DNA of 64,000 bases from Falsihalocynthiibacter sp042445055. Lineage in GTDB: Bacteria; Pseudomonadota; Alphaproteobacteria; Rhodobacterales; Rhodobacteraceae. The stretch covers positions 372,001 through 436,000 of the forward strand of contig NZ_CP170339.1 in NCBI RefSeq assembly GCF_042445055.1, written 5' to 3'. Position 1 is the stretch's first letter, and the number at the start of each line of letters is the position of its first letter. The notes below the pieces were generated by a model. It saw only the letters and a list, made by a program, of their open reading frames with translations, was not told where the DNA came from and searched no databases. The position numbers and the translations under genes are program-made. Shown in pieces: positions 1-9,108 of this stretch.

Positions 1-2705
<2,705 letters not shown>

Positions 2706-2842
2706 ATCCAGTAGAAGCGAGACTTCTACAAACCTCACCACCGAACATCTGTTCGGGAACGGATGAGGCGGAAAAATCAAAAGCTGCACTTTTTTAAGTG
2801 AAACAAAACAAGATAGTAGCTGAGCGTTGTGTTTCTTTCTCG

Positions 2843-2958
2843 GTTTGGTGGTCATGGCACAAGTGAAACACCCGATCCCATCCCGAACTCGGCAGTTAAG
2901 CACTGTTGCGCCGATGGTACTGCGTCTTAAGGCGTGGGAGAGTAGGTCGCCGCCAAAC
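2843..2958 (+). rRNA. rrf: 5S ribosomal RNA
   Basis: A 116-nt sequence whose first eight bases (GTTTGGTG) pair with its last eight (CGCCAAAC). Internally it has the usual CCCGATCCCATCCCGAACTC loop-C arm and the ATGGTACTGCGTC segment. It follows 23S after a spacer of about 135 nt, the normal order in a bacterial rRNA operon. Confidence 0.95.
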
Positions 2959-3053
2959 CTAGTAAGAAACATAACACGTATCTCTCAAACGATACCTCAA
3001 GCCCCAGAACAAATATCTCCTGGGGGACGATAAGGGCCTCAAAACCCAAGCGT

Positions 3054-3130
<77 letters not shown>

Positions 3131-3163
3131 AAAAAATCTGCAGCAATTACAACGCACTACGAA

Positions 3164-3183
3164 CTCCGCTCGCGGGGCTTTTT
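3164..3183 (+). terminator. Rho-independent terminator of the rRNA operon
   Basis: CTCCG and CGGGG form a short GC-rich stem (one G-U pair) closed by a CTCG loop and followed by CTTTTTG. It sits 33 nt after tRNA-fMet and is the likely end of the rRNA transcript. Confidence 0.7.
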
Positions 3184-3201
3184 GCGCTGCCAGTTCCATA
3201 C

Positions 3202-3241
3202 GGTGCTACAATGGTGCTACGCTGGAAGCACTGTGGAAGCA
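3202..3241. repeat. Paired 8-bp direct repeats beside tRNA-fMet, possible recombinase binding sites
   Basis: GGTGCTAC occurs at 3202-3209 and 3213-3220, and TGGAAGCA at 3223-3230 and 3234-3241. Both pairs have an 11-bp period, so each pair presents the same face of the helix. Such arrays resemble arm-type sites of integrases and excisionases, and they lie between a tRNA gene and an accessory island. No integrase gene and no duplicate of the tRNA 3' end is visible in the window, so the role is inferred. Confidence 0.4.
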
Positions 3242-3295
3242 GCGGGGCACCGGTGAGATCAATGGTTGTACGGGGCGAATTGTTTGGAGATTTCG

Positions 3296-3757
3296 TTGGC
3301 CAGAAGAATTTTAACTGCCACATTAGGGCCAAGCTTGCCGGCTCTGAGAGTAGATGAGCGGATCGACATACAATGGAAGGAGCTATTCGATGACGGCGGC
3401 TACTGGAGTGATACAGTTCAGTTTTTTGATCCGACTTGGGAGCTCACGAGATTTGGCCAAAAAATAAGCCCCGGTGAATCATACGGAATAGTAGATAACG
3501 CGGAAGACCGTCGTTGGGTTTTGAGCGCACTTAGGCGCGATGATGGTTCCCCAACGCCACCTTATATAGCGCGGGTCAATGAGGTTGGGTTCGGTGGTCA
3601 GAAGAAGCAGAACTTTATCAAGATTGAGTTGCTTACGGGTGTAGACGCAGAATCTTATTCTCGAGCTGTAAATGTCGGAGTTCAGATCAAATTCCTAAAG
3701 AGTTACTGGTTGTTAATTTTAGTTGGCTTTTTTGTAGGATACTGGTGGTTTTTTTAG
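3296..3757 (+). CDS. Small protein with C-terminal membrane anchor, unknown function
   Basis: I do not recognise this family. The 153-residue product has a soluble, mixed-charge body (residues 1-130, rich in acidic residues and tryptophan) and ends in a hydrophobic stretch of about 18 residues (WLLILVGFFVGYWWFF) reaching the last residue, as in tail-anchored proteins. The TTG start at 3296 is chosen because GGAG lies six bases upstream; an in-frame TTG at 3266 would add ten residues but lacks such a site. The gene converges on the deoxyribosyltransferase-like gene (stop at 3826). A second small tail-anchored protein flanks the TIR gene further on, so a membrane part of a defence cassette is possible but unproven. 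Confidence 0.6.
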   Translation: MARRILTATLGPSLPALRVDERIDIQWKELFDDGGYWSDTVQFFDPTWELTRFGQKISPGESYGIVDNAEDRRWVLSALRRDDGSPTPPYIARVNEVGFGGQKKQNFIKIELLTGVDAESYSRAVNVGVQIKFLKSYWLLILVGFFVGYWWFF

Positions 3758-3825
3758 CCCTATCCGAAAACAACGTGCTCTTGGTACTGGGAGCGCTCTC
3801 GCCAACGCTATAAACTTGTTCATGA

Positions 3826-4842
3826 TTAACTGTCCGTGTCGTCAGTCATGATCGCATCTGGCATTGTGTTGCGGATGGTCGCTTTTAATGTTTCAAGGGC
3901 AGGTTCTAAGTCGTGAGCATCCCACTGGACTCGAAACGAATGTTCTACGTCAAAGTGAGCCTTGTCCAAGTCATTGCTTCTACGTAAATATATTACTGGC
4001 TTACCAAGGCCTTCCGCCATACCCGCTTCCCAGTATGCACCGAGGTTACTATGTGTCAGTTCCACTAGCAAAAAACGAGCGGCCTTGATTTGCAACTTCA
4101 TGCGAGTGTCAATCAAGCCCGACTTTGGTTTATCGTCCACGCGTTCAAGTTCATAACCTGTTTGTGCTACTGCATTTCGTAAACTTGGCAACCATTCATC
4201 ATCTAGATCTCTTTTTCCAAACGGCATTGCAATAAACGCTTTTCGTCCCACCTTATTGTCCGCCAAAATCCTTTCGTACTCGATCCACCCTGCGACCGTC
4301 ATTGTCGCCGAGAATGTAATACCTTCGAGGGTTTTGCTTGGTCGAAATTCGATTTGTCCCATTTCGGAAAGATGTTTTGCAAGCCCTACAACTCCTTCTC
4401 GAGTTTTGCAGCCAACCTTGAATTGGGTAGGGCCAAATTCGAACGAACGCTCTGGGCCGGGTTCACCTACATGATTACCAATTACGCGCAACAAATTCGC
4501 AATTTGAGTTTCGATACTAGGAAAATATGGTTTTTCGGTATGGCGGGTTACTGTTTCGGAGATAAGAAGTGGATCGAGATTATAGCGTTGCTGATCTTGA
4601 AGCCAATGCCCGAGTGATGCAGCAAATGGTGTGTTGTTAGGAGCTAAGTCACTATTTGCCGTCTTACCAAAAAGGTTAGCTTGGCTGAGAAATTTTTCTG
4701 CCGAAATTTCTAGCAACCTTTCAGCAGTACGTGACACCTTAAAAGTACCGCATCTTTCGCATTCGAAGCGGCAGGTGTCATTAGCACTCGAATGTTTGTC
4801 GGCTTCAGACCAGCAAACAGGGCATTTATTTTCAAATCGCAT
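3826..4842 (-). CDS. Zinc-ribbon protein with C-terminal nucleoside 2-deoxyribosyltransferase-like domain
   Basis: A 338-residue protein. The N-terminus holds two cysteine pairs, CPVC (residues 8-11) and CERC (residues 29-32), forming a probable zinc ribbon. The middle (about 40-195) is unassigned. The C-terminal part (about 200-320) starts with KAFIAMPFG, continues with a conserved GLIDTRM stretch, and contains YWEAGMAEGLGKPVIYL. The latter resembles the glutamate-containing motif (E-x-G-x-A-xx-L-GKPV) of the nucleoside deoxyribosyltransferase fold, which is related to TIR folds and recurs in defence proteins. AAGGAAA stands before the ATG at 4842. It is divergent from a TIR gene, which supports a nucleotide-acting defence role by inference. 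Fold assignment is fairly sure; substrate is unknown. Confidence 0.7.
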   Translation of the reverse strand: MRFENKCPVCWSEADKHSSANDTCRFECERCGTFKVSRTAERLLEISAEKFLSQANLFGKTANSDLAPNNTPFAASLGHWLQDQQRYNLDPLLISETVTRHTEKPYFPSIETQIANLLRVIGNHVGEPGPERSFEFGPTQFKVGCKTREGVVGLAKHLSEMGQIEFRPSKTLEGITFSATMTVAGWIEYERILADNKVGRKAFIAMPFGKRDLDDEWLPSLRNAVAQTGYELERVDDKPKSGLIDTRMKLQIKAARFLLVELTHSNLGAYWEAGMAEGLGKPVIYLRRSNDLDKAHFDVEHSFRVQWDAHDLEPALETLKATIRNTMPDAIMTDDTDS

Positions 4843-5109
4843 AGTTTTCCTTCGTTACTAGTATAGATGTAAACCATCCCGATATTCGCCCCACAAATTC
4901 CATTCAAAACCAAAGTAGATTTTGAAGATGTTTTGGCTCCTCCGGCACAGCGGACATCCGTGCGGCTTGGGGCATTGCAGCAAGTGTAACTTATAGAACA
5001 TAAAAGCCGAATATGCGTGAACGGATTCCTAAACGCTCTTATTCCTTGATTATACTAGCAAGTTAGGAAAAATACCGACACTCACTCGCAAAACTATTAG
5101 GAAATAAAA
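4843..5109. promoter_or_regulatory. AT-rich divergent intergenic region between the NDT-like and TIR genes
   Basis: Both genes must start transcription in these 267 bp. TATACT at 5051-5056 is a candidate -10 box for the TIR gene, without a convincing -35 box. A purine-rich TAGGAAATAAAA precedes the TIR start codon. No palindromic operator stands out. Confidence 0.4.
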
Positions 5110-5901
5110 ATGATTTTTTTGAGCCATAATCATGGTGATAAGCCGGTGGTTGAACCAATTGCTTTGCGGTTACGCGATATCTTCGGAGAAGATCAGGTTT
5201 TCTATGACAGTTGGTCGATACAGCCAGGTGACGGAGTTATCGATAAGATGAATGGTGGGCTTACAGCACCAAAGTATGTTTTCTTTTTTGTATCGGAGCG
5301 AAGTTTACAGAGTCCAATGGTTAAAGTTGAGTGGCAGAACGCGCTACTGAAGGCAACAAAAGGTCAATGTAAACTGATCCCAGTTAAAGTCGGAAACGTG
5401 GAGATGCCGCCCATTTTGTTGCAGAATTTATATATAGATATGTTCACTCAAGGCCTTGAAGTTGCTTTGAATCAAATTGTCAGTGTGGTGCAGGGAAAAT
5501 CTAGCTTTGCACCAGAACATAAAACATTTTCAAATCTGACTTGGACAGTGGCGGAGAAATCACCCGGCGAAATTGAAGTTACAATTTCGGCGTCTCACTT
5601 CATGGACCCTATCACGAATTTTATTTTCTTGTCTGAAAATTCGGACGATGAGTTGGATGTCATGCCTACAGGAAGCGGAATGTTTCAAGGCGGCTTTATT
5701 GAAAGAAGTAAATTGCAAGGTAGCTCTGGTGCAAAGTTTCCAAATGGGTTTCACATCAAGCTTATGGGTGAAACTATTCAACCAAAATTTCCAATCAGTT
5801 TCGCTCTAAAATCGAAGTTTGGAGCATTAGTATCGTTCGAAGGGGTAATGCAATTAAAGGGACAAGGCTATTGGGAGGCAATTCCACGCGCTACCTTCTG
5901 A
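5110..5901 (+). CDS. TIR-domain protein, putative NAD-acting defence effector
   Basis: A 263-residue protein. Residues 1-120 read as a bacterial TIR domain: the opening strand IFLSHNHGDK, then FYDSWSIQPGD (BB-loop region), the strand YVFFFVSERSLQS, and VEWQNALL, whose glutamate occupies the place of the catalytic residue of NAD-cleaving TIR enzymes. Residues 135-263 form a separate, beta-rich domain that I do not recognise and that could sense a trigger or ligand. No membrane segment or signal peptide is visible. TIR proteins of this size act in systems such as Thoeris or as single-gene NADases, but neither a ThsA-like partner nor an Argonaute is nearby. Start chosen at ATG 5110 after TAGGAAA. 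Confidence 0.8.
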   Translation: MIFLSHNHGDKPVVEPIALRLRDIFGEDQVFYDSWSIQPGDGVIDKMNGGLTAPKYVFFFVSERSLQSPMVKVEWQNALLKATKGQCKLIPVKVGNVEMPPILLQNLYIDMFTQGLEVALNQIVSVVQGKSSFAPEHKTFSNLTWTVAEKSPGEIEVTISASHFMDPITNFIFLSENSDDELDVMPTGSGMFQGGFIERSKLQGSSGAKFPNGFHIKLMGETIQPKFPISFALKSKFGALVSFEGVMQLKGQGYWEAIPRATF

Positions 5902-5965
5902 ATTCTTATGACTTTGTGGCATCAACCGATGGTCGAGTCACAATTGGTTGCAAAAAAAAATAAAT

Positions 5966-6454
5966 TCAAGACCTCAGTGATATGATCAAGCTAACAACTC
6001 CCATGCCTACGGAGGTCAGCGCGAGAACCGCAGGTACCTTGATTAATGGATCGCGCGCAGTGAGATACCAATAGACTGTTTCAAACGGCCCGCACCTCTT
6101 GATTTCGAGCAAAGTCGTCTCGCCGACACTCAAACCTAACTCATCTCTTAGGTCATAGTCCATTTTTATGTAATCTGGGCTTTCGTAGTGACCAATTACA
6201 GCGGCGTATGCGGCTTTACCCTTGGGAGTTAGAATTCGGACGATTTGGAAGCGTTTAGAGTTGTCTCGTCTTTTGAAGTGTACCAGAACGCGACCAAGTC
6301 CAGAATGCTTGTCGGGGCAGGATTTAATTGTAAATTTATGGCACTTTTCATTCTTCACAATAATTCCTGTAAATTTTGATTGGATTTGCATTTTGATTTC
6401 GGCTGAAAATAAAGAAATGATATCTATAGGATTTTCTACAGAACCATAGGCCAA
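5966..6454 (-). CDS. Small protein with C-terminal membrane segment, unknown function
   Basis: I cannot name this family. Up to 162 residues (an alternative ATG at 6391 gives 141). The body looks beta-rich, and MDYDLRDELGLSVGETTLLEI (residues about 98-118) resembles the hydrophobic-Arg-Leu-Gly-hydrophobic-Gly pattern of small barrel folds such as AbrB or double-psi barrels, a weak likeness only. The last 25 residues (VPAVLALTSVGMGVVSLII then SLRS) form one membrane helix, leaving the body in the cytoplasm. It converges on the TIR gene with a 64-bp gap. A similar tail-anchored layout occurs in the protein at 3296-3757, so the TIR and NDT-like genes are flanked on both sides by small membrane proteins. 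Confidence 0.6.
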   Translation of the reverse strand: MAYGSVENPIDIISLFSAEIKMQIQSKFTGIIVKNEKCHKFTIKSCPDKHSGLGRVLVHFKRRDNSKRFQIVRILTPKGKAAYAAVIGHYESPDYIKMDYDLRDELGLSVGETTLLEIKRCGPFETVYWYLTARDPLIKVPAVLALTSVGMGVVSLIISLRS

Positions 6455-6508
6455 TTCAAGCTTCTCGGGAAACTAATTAATTCTATCACTGTGAGTTTTG
6501 GCAAATCT

Positions 6509-6597
6509 ATCGTCAGCACCGTCAGTATCGTCAGCCGTCCTTAGTTTATGGGGCCTTATCTGTATGATTGGCTGACGATGCTGACGATGCTGACGAT
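6509..6597. repeat. 28-bp inverted repeat made of 9-bp GCTGACGAT units
   Basis: The right arm (6570-6597) contains three tandem GCTGACGAT units. The left arm (6509-6536) is its reverse complement in 26 of 28 positions, and the arms are separated by 33 bp. The structure ends 4 bp from the stop codon of the truncated primase-like gene. It could be an iteron array, a replication or transfer origin of a former mobile element, or an unusually long terminator hairpin; there is no T run on either side. Confidence 0.75.
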
Positions 6598-6601
6598 CAA
6601 A

Positions 6602-6942
6602 TCAGGCATTCTTTAACTCGATGAAGCGTTGCCCGGTGCGGCCTTCGCGGGTTCGGGTGATGGTTATGCCTTGGCGGCGCAGAATCGGATGGACGCGGCG
6701 CAATTCGCTGGAGAGCTTATTGGCGCTGCGGGGAAACATCTGCGGATCGTCGGTGAGTTGCGGATAGCTGTTGCGCAGGGTTATTATCAACCCGCTTGCC
6801 GTGCCACGCCACGGGCCATGCTCTGTGACTAGAGTAAACACAGCTTCCGCAACAGGGTTACCCTCAAGCGCTGCAGCATCCACCAAAGCGCGGTTGGTGT
6901 TATAAGCCTCCATGAACGCGCCTTCAGCCCAGCCAAACGCAG
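6602..6942 (-). pseudogene. C-terminal remnant of a phage/plasmid primase-like protein, cut by an IS element
   Basis: About 113 codons remain, ending in ELKNA and a TGA at 6604-6602. The visible part begins WAEGAFMEAYNTNRALVDAA and ends with a winged-helix-like segment (SANKLSSELRRVHPILRRQGI, then RTGQRFIEL). This resembles the C-terminus of replication proteins (primase/helicase type) carried by alphaproteobacterial prophages and integrative elements; the identification rests on memory of that pattern. The 5' part is missing, because an IS3-type element begins at 6943 and its far side does not continue the frame. Confidence 0.5.
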
Positions 6943-6998
6943 TGGTCCTCCCCCTTTGAAGTGGTCCGCCCCTATAGTTAGGAATCGGAGGATTGAAA

Positions 6999-7277
6999 AT
7001 GGGAATTAAGCGACACAAGCCAGAAGAGATTGTCACGAAGTTGCGGCAGGTTGAGGTGCTTTGCGGTCAAGGCATGCCGCGTGTTGATGCAATCCGGCAA
7101 GTGCAGATAACTGAACAGACGTTTTATCGTTGGCGCAAACAATATGGCGGAATGGGAACCGACCAACTGAGGGAACTAAAGCGGCTTCAGAAGGAGAATG
7201 ATCGACTGCGGCGAGCCGTATCTGATCTGACCCTGGACAAGTTGATCCTGTCGGAAGCCGCACGGGGAAACTTCTGA
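6999..7277 (+). CDS. IS3-family transposase OrfA
   Basis: A 92-residue helix-turn-helix protein (KRHKPEEIVTKLRQ, then TEQTFYRWRKQYGGM) followed by a leucine-zipper-like LKRLQKENDRLRRAV segment used for multimerisation. The ATG at 6999 follows CGGAGG. Near the end the codons GGA AAC form, with the preceding G, the slippery heptamer GGGAAAC (7265-7271), after which orfA stops at 7275-7277. It binds the IS ends as part of the OrfAB transposase and, alone, usually moderates transposition. Confidence 0.9.
   Translation: MGIKRHKPEEIVTKLRQVEVLCGQGMPRVDAIRQVQITEQTFYRWRKQYGGMGTDQLRELKRLQKENDRLRRAVSDLTLDKLILSEAARGNF
7265..7271 (+). other. Programmed -1 frameshift site G GGA AAC
   Basis: The heptamer matches X XXY YYZ and is in the correct orfA phase (GGA at 7266-7268, AAC at 7269-7271). 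Slipping back one base joins orfA directly to the open orfB frame (GKLLSPSRRR, then VRVSERR), producing the OrfAB fusion expected for IS3 elements. The same heptamer is kept in the decayed related element at 33253-34557. Confidence 0.75.
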
Positions 7278-7321
7278 GCCCCTCGCGCCGCCGCGCCTGC
7301 ATCGATCACATTCGCAATGAG

Positions 7322-8125
7322 GTGCGGGTGTCTGAGCGGCGGATCTGTCGTGTTTTGGGGCAGAACCGATCCACCCAGAGGCGGTTGCCTGTTGACCGAA
7401 GTGACGAAGAACGGCTGGTTGCTGATATGATCGAACTGGCACGTCAGTATGGCCGGTACGGGTATCGCCGGATTGCGGCTCTGCTCAGGGATGCGGGCTG
7501 GCAGGTGAACGACAAGCGGGTTGAACGGTTGTGGCGGCGTGAGGGGCTCAAAGTACCCATGAAACAACCCAAGAAGGGGCGGCTCTGGCTAAATGATGGC
7601 TCATGTGTCCGGCTGCGGCCAGAGTATCGCAACCACGTCTGGTCGTATGACTTCGTTCATCATCGAACTGATGACGGGAAAGCGTTCCGGACCCTGAACA
7701 TCTTGGACGAATACAGCCGGGAATGCCTGGCGATCCGGGTGAAGCGGAAGTTGAACTCGACAGAAGTCATCGACGCACTCACGGATCTGTTCATCTTGCG
7801 CGGCGTTCCGGCCTACATCAGGTCGGACAACGGCCCGGAGTTCATAGCTCGGGCTGTTCGAGACTGGATTGAGGCGGTTGGAGCCAAAACGGCTTACATT
7901 GAGCCTGGCTCGCCGTGGGAGAATGGGTATTGCGAAAGTTTCAATGCCCGGTTCCGCGACGAGTTGCTGAACGGGGAGAGCTTTTACACTCTACGCGAAG
8001 CACAGATTATCATCGAAAGCTGGAGGAAACACTACAATACCAAACGACCACACAGTGCTCTGGGCTACCGCCCGCCGGCTCCGGAAACCATCGTCCCGAT
8101 GGAACTAAGGCCGATCATGCACTAA
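7322..8125 (+). CDS. IS3-family transposase OrfB (DDE integrase domain)
   Basis: The frame is open from the frameshift site, so the native product is OrfAB; the GTG at 7322 gives a stand-alone 267-residue OrfB. The catalytic residues can be read: D in WSYDFVHHRTDDG, D in RSDNGPEF, and E in ENGYCESFNARFRDELL, with the conserved spacing between D and E and the K/R-rich segment after it. The C-terminus HYNTKRPHSALGYRPPAPE is the usual rve_3 tail. All motifs are intact, so the element may still be active. Confidence 0.92.
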   Translation: MRVSERRICRVLGQNRSTQRRLPVDRSDEERLVADMIELARQYGRYGYRRIAALLRDAGWQVNDKRVERLWRREGLKVPMKQPKKGRLWLNDGSCVRLRPEYRNHVWSYDFVHHRTDDGKAFRTLNILDEYSRECLAIRVKRKLNSTEVIDALTDLFILRGVPAYIRSDNGPEFIARAVRDWIEAVGAKTAYIEPGSPWENGYCESFNARFRDELLNGESFYTLREAQIIIESWRKHYNTKRPHSALGYRPPAPETIVPMELRPIMH

Positions 8126-8159
8126 CATTCAAACTGGACTACTTAGGTGGGGCTGATCA

Positions 8160-8478
8160 GTAGGTCGCGAACCGCATCTTCAAAAAGTTTGCGATTCCCA
8201 TGGCGGCGGTCAAGGCTCGTAGGTCGGTGGTATGGTGTGGTTATTCTAGTCAATATTTCATTATTTTGGGGGCGCAAGTGTGACGGTAGAAAACCCACGA
8301 TAAAGACATATGCAGCTCGATCCGCAATGTCATGAAATAGTTTGCCACCTTGCTTCATTGCTGGCGCAAACTCGCCATAGAGCGCTTGGCGATCAATAGG
8401 AGGGCATCTATGGCGGGCGATCTGGTCATGTGGGGCGAGCATCGGTGACATAGTTCTGAGTTCCTTCGGCAACATCGA
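8160..8478 (-). pseudogene. Unidentified reading-frame remnant abutting the IS element
   Basis: A minus-strand frame of about 106 native codons runs into the IS right end, its last residues being IS-derived. It reads HDQIARHRCPPIDRQALYG and later GFLPSHLRPQNNEILTRI. I recognise no family, and it does not look like the missing 5' part of the primase-like remnant on the other side. It may be a truncated gene of the same former element, or a chance frame. Confidence 0.25.
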
Positions 8479-8541
8479 TTACAAGTGACAACTACATGGG
8501 TAATATCTTTCTACTCGACTAGGTTACATCAAAATAGCGTG

Positions 8542-8597
8542 TTGTCGAGCGAAAAATGAGACTTATAAGTCGTGGTCTGATTGGTCTCATTTGTCGA
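8542..8597. promoter_or_regulatory. Putative operator region of the XRE regulator
   Basis: GACTTATAAGTC at 8560-8571 is a perfect 12-bp palindrome, flanked by two direct copies of TTGTCGA at 8542-8548 and 8591-8597. The regulator starts at 8608, so the site is placed for autoregulation, as is common for small XRE proteins. Between 8479 and 8541 I see nothing else. Confidence 0.45.
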
Positions 8598-8607
8598 CTA
8601 TCCTTAG

Positions 8608-8850
8608 ATGGATATATGTCAAAGAATAGGATGGAACCTTCGACGTTTACGCAAGAGTTGTGGTATGACTCAGGAAGATTTTGCTGCAGAGAGCGGGTTT
8701 GATCGAGGTTATATTAGCGGCGTTGAGCGTGGAGTTCGAAATCCATCAGCGCGCGTTCTAGAAAGAATTGCTTCCGCTCTTGGTGTAGATGCAGCTGAGC
8801 TGCTCGATCGAGAGAAAGCTAAATTCTTCACTGAAGATGCTCAGAAATAA
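8608..8850 (+). CDS. XRE-family helix-turn-helix regulator
   Basis: An 80-residue, single-domain protein. The Cro/C1-type helix-turn-helix covers residues 7-62: IGWNLRRLRKSCGMTQEDFA, then GFDRGYISGVERGVRNPSAR and LERIASALGVDAAELL. The second block is the recognition helix with the typical YIS-x-x-ERG motif. Such short regulators commonly control mobile elements, restriction systems or themselves. Its position at the right edge of the island, before ordinary chromosomal genes, fits. The start codon has no strong ribosome binding site. Confidence 0.88.
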   Translation: MDICQRIGWNLRRLRKSCGMTQEDFAAESGFDRGYISGVERGVRNPSARVLERIASALGVDAAELLDREKAKFFTEDAQK

Positions 8851-9108
8851 TGGCATACGCACGCGAATTTTGACGCAAGTAATGCTTTCCCCTCCGCGCA
8901 AATTATCCAAAGCGGTTCTGGCCTCATTTGGATGAATCGTATTTGCGTGTGGCTCGCTTGAAGTCTAGGAAAATCCTCTCGCTTGGGCTCTTCGTTGTCT
9001 TTCTCATCGTCCACCCCTCGGTGGTCACGATGAGCCAGAAACACACTCTTAGCAAATCGCTCTATTTGGACCCATAGGCGCTGACGTCAGACAACAAGCT
9101 GCAACATC
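8851..9108. other. Intergenic region without a recognisable gene
   Basis: Only short frames are present. One plus-strand frame (8928-9077, TTG start, 49 residues, hydrophobic middle) is noted but has no ribosome binding site and no known family. This is probably decayed island sequence. Confidence 0.4.

Larger units (their letters stand above)
6943..8159 (+). mobile_element. Intact IS3-family insertion sequence (1217 bp)
   Basis: The left end starts TGGTCCTCCCCC and the right end, read inward, TGATCAGCCCCA. They are imperfect inverted repeats sharing GTCC and CCCC blocks and the TG...CA termini typical of the family. It carries overlapping orfA and orfB with a -1 frameshift site. No target duplication is seen (CAG on the left, GTA on the right). 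The flanks do not rejoin into one gene, which suggests an adjacent deletion or recombination after insertion. A related but decayed element lies at 33253-34557. Confidence 0.88.

Noticed and set aside
3164..3183. Hairpin considered as part of an attachment site
   Set aside because: The stem followed by five T residues after the tRNA is better explained as the rRNA operon terminator.
5110..5901. Thoeris assignment for the TIR gene
   Set aside because: No ThsA-like sirtuin/SLOG or macro-domain partner is present in the neighbourhood.
6509..6597. Short repeats considered as a CRISPR array
   Set aside because: The units are 9 bp, tandem without spacers, and arranged as one inverted repeat; no cas genes are nearby.
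8841..9077. Two small frames (67 residues minus, 49 residues plus) between the XRE and GntR genes
   Set aside because: No ribosome binding sites and no recognisable family; the plus frame has a hydrophobic middle but begins with a weak TTG.
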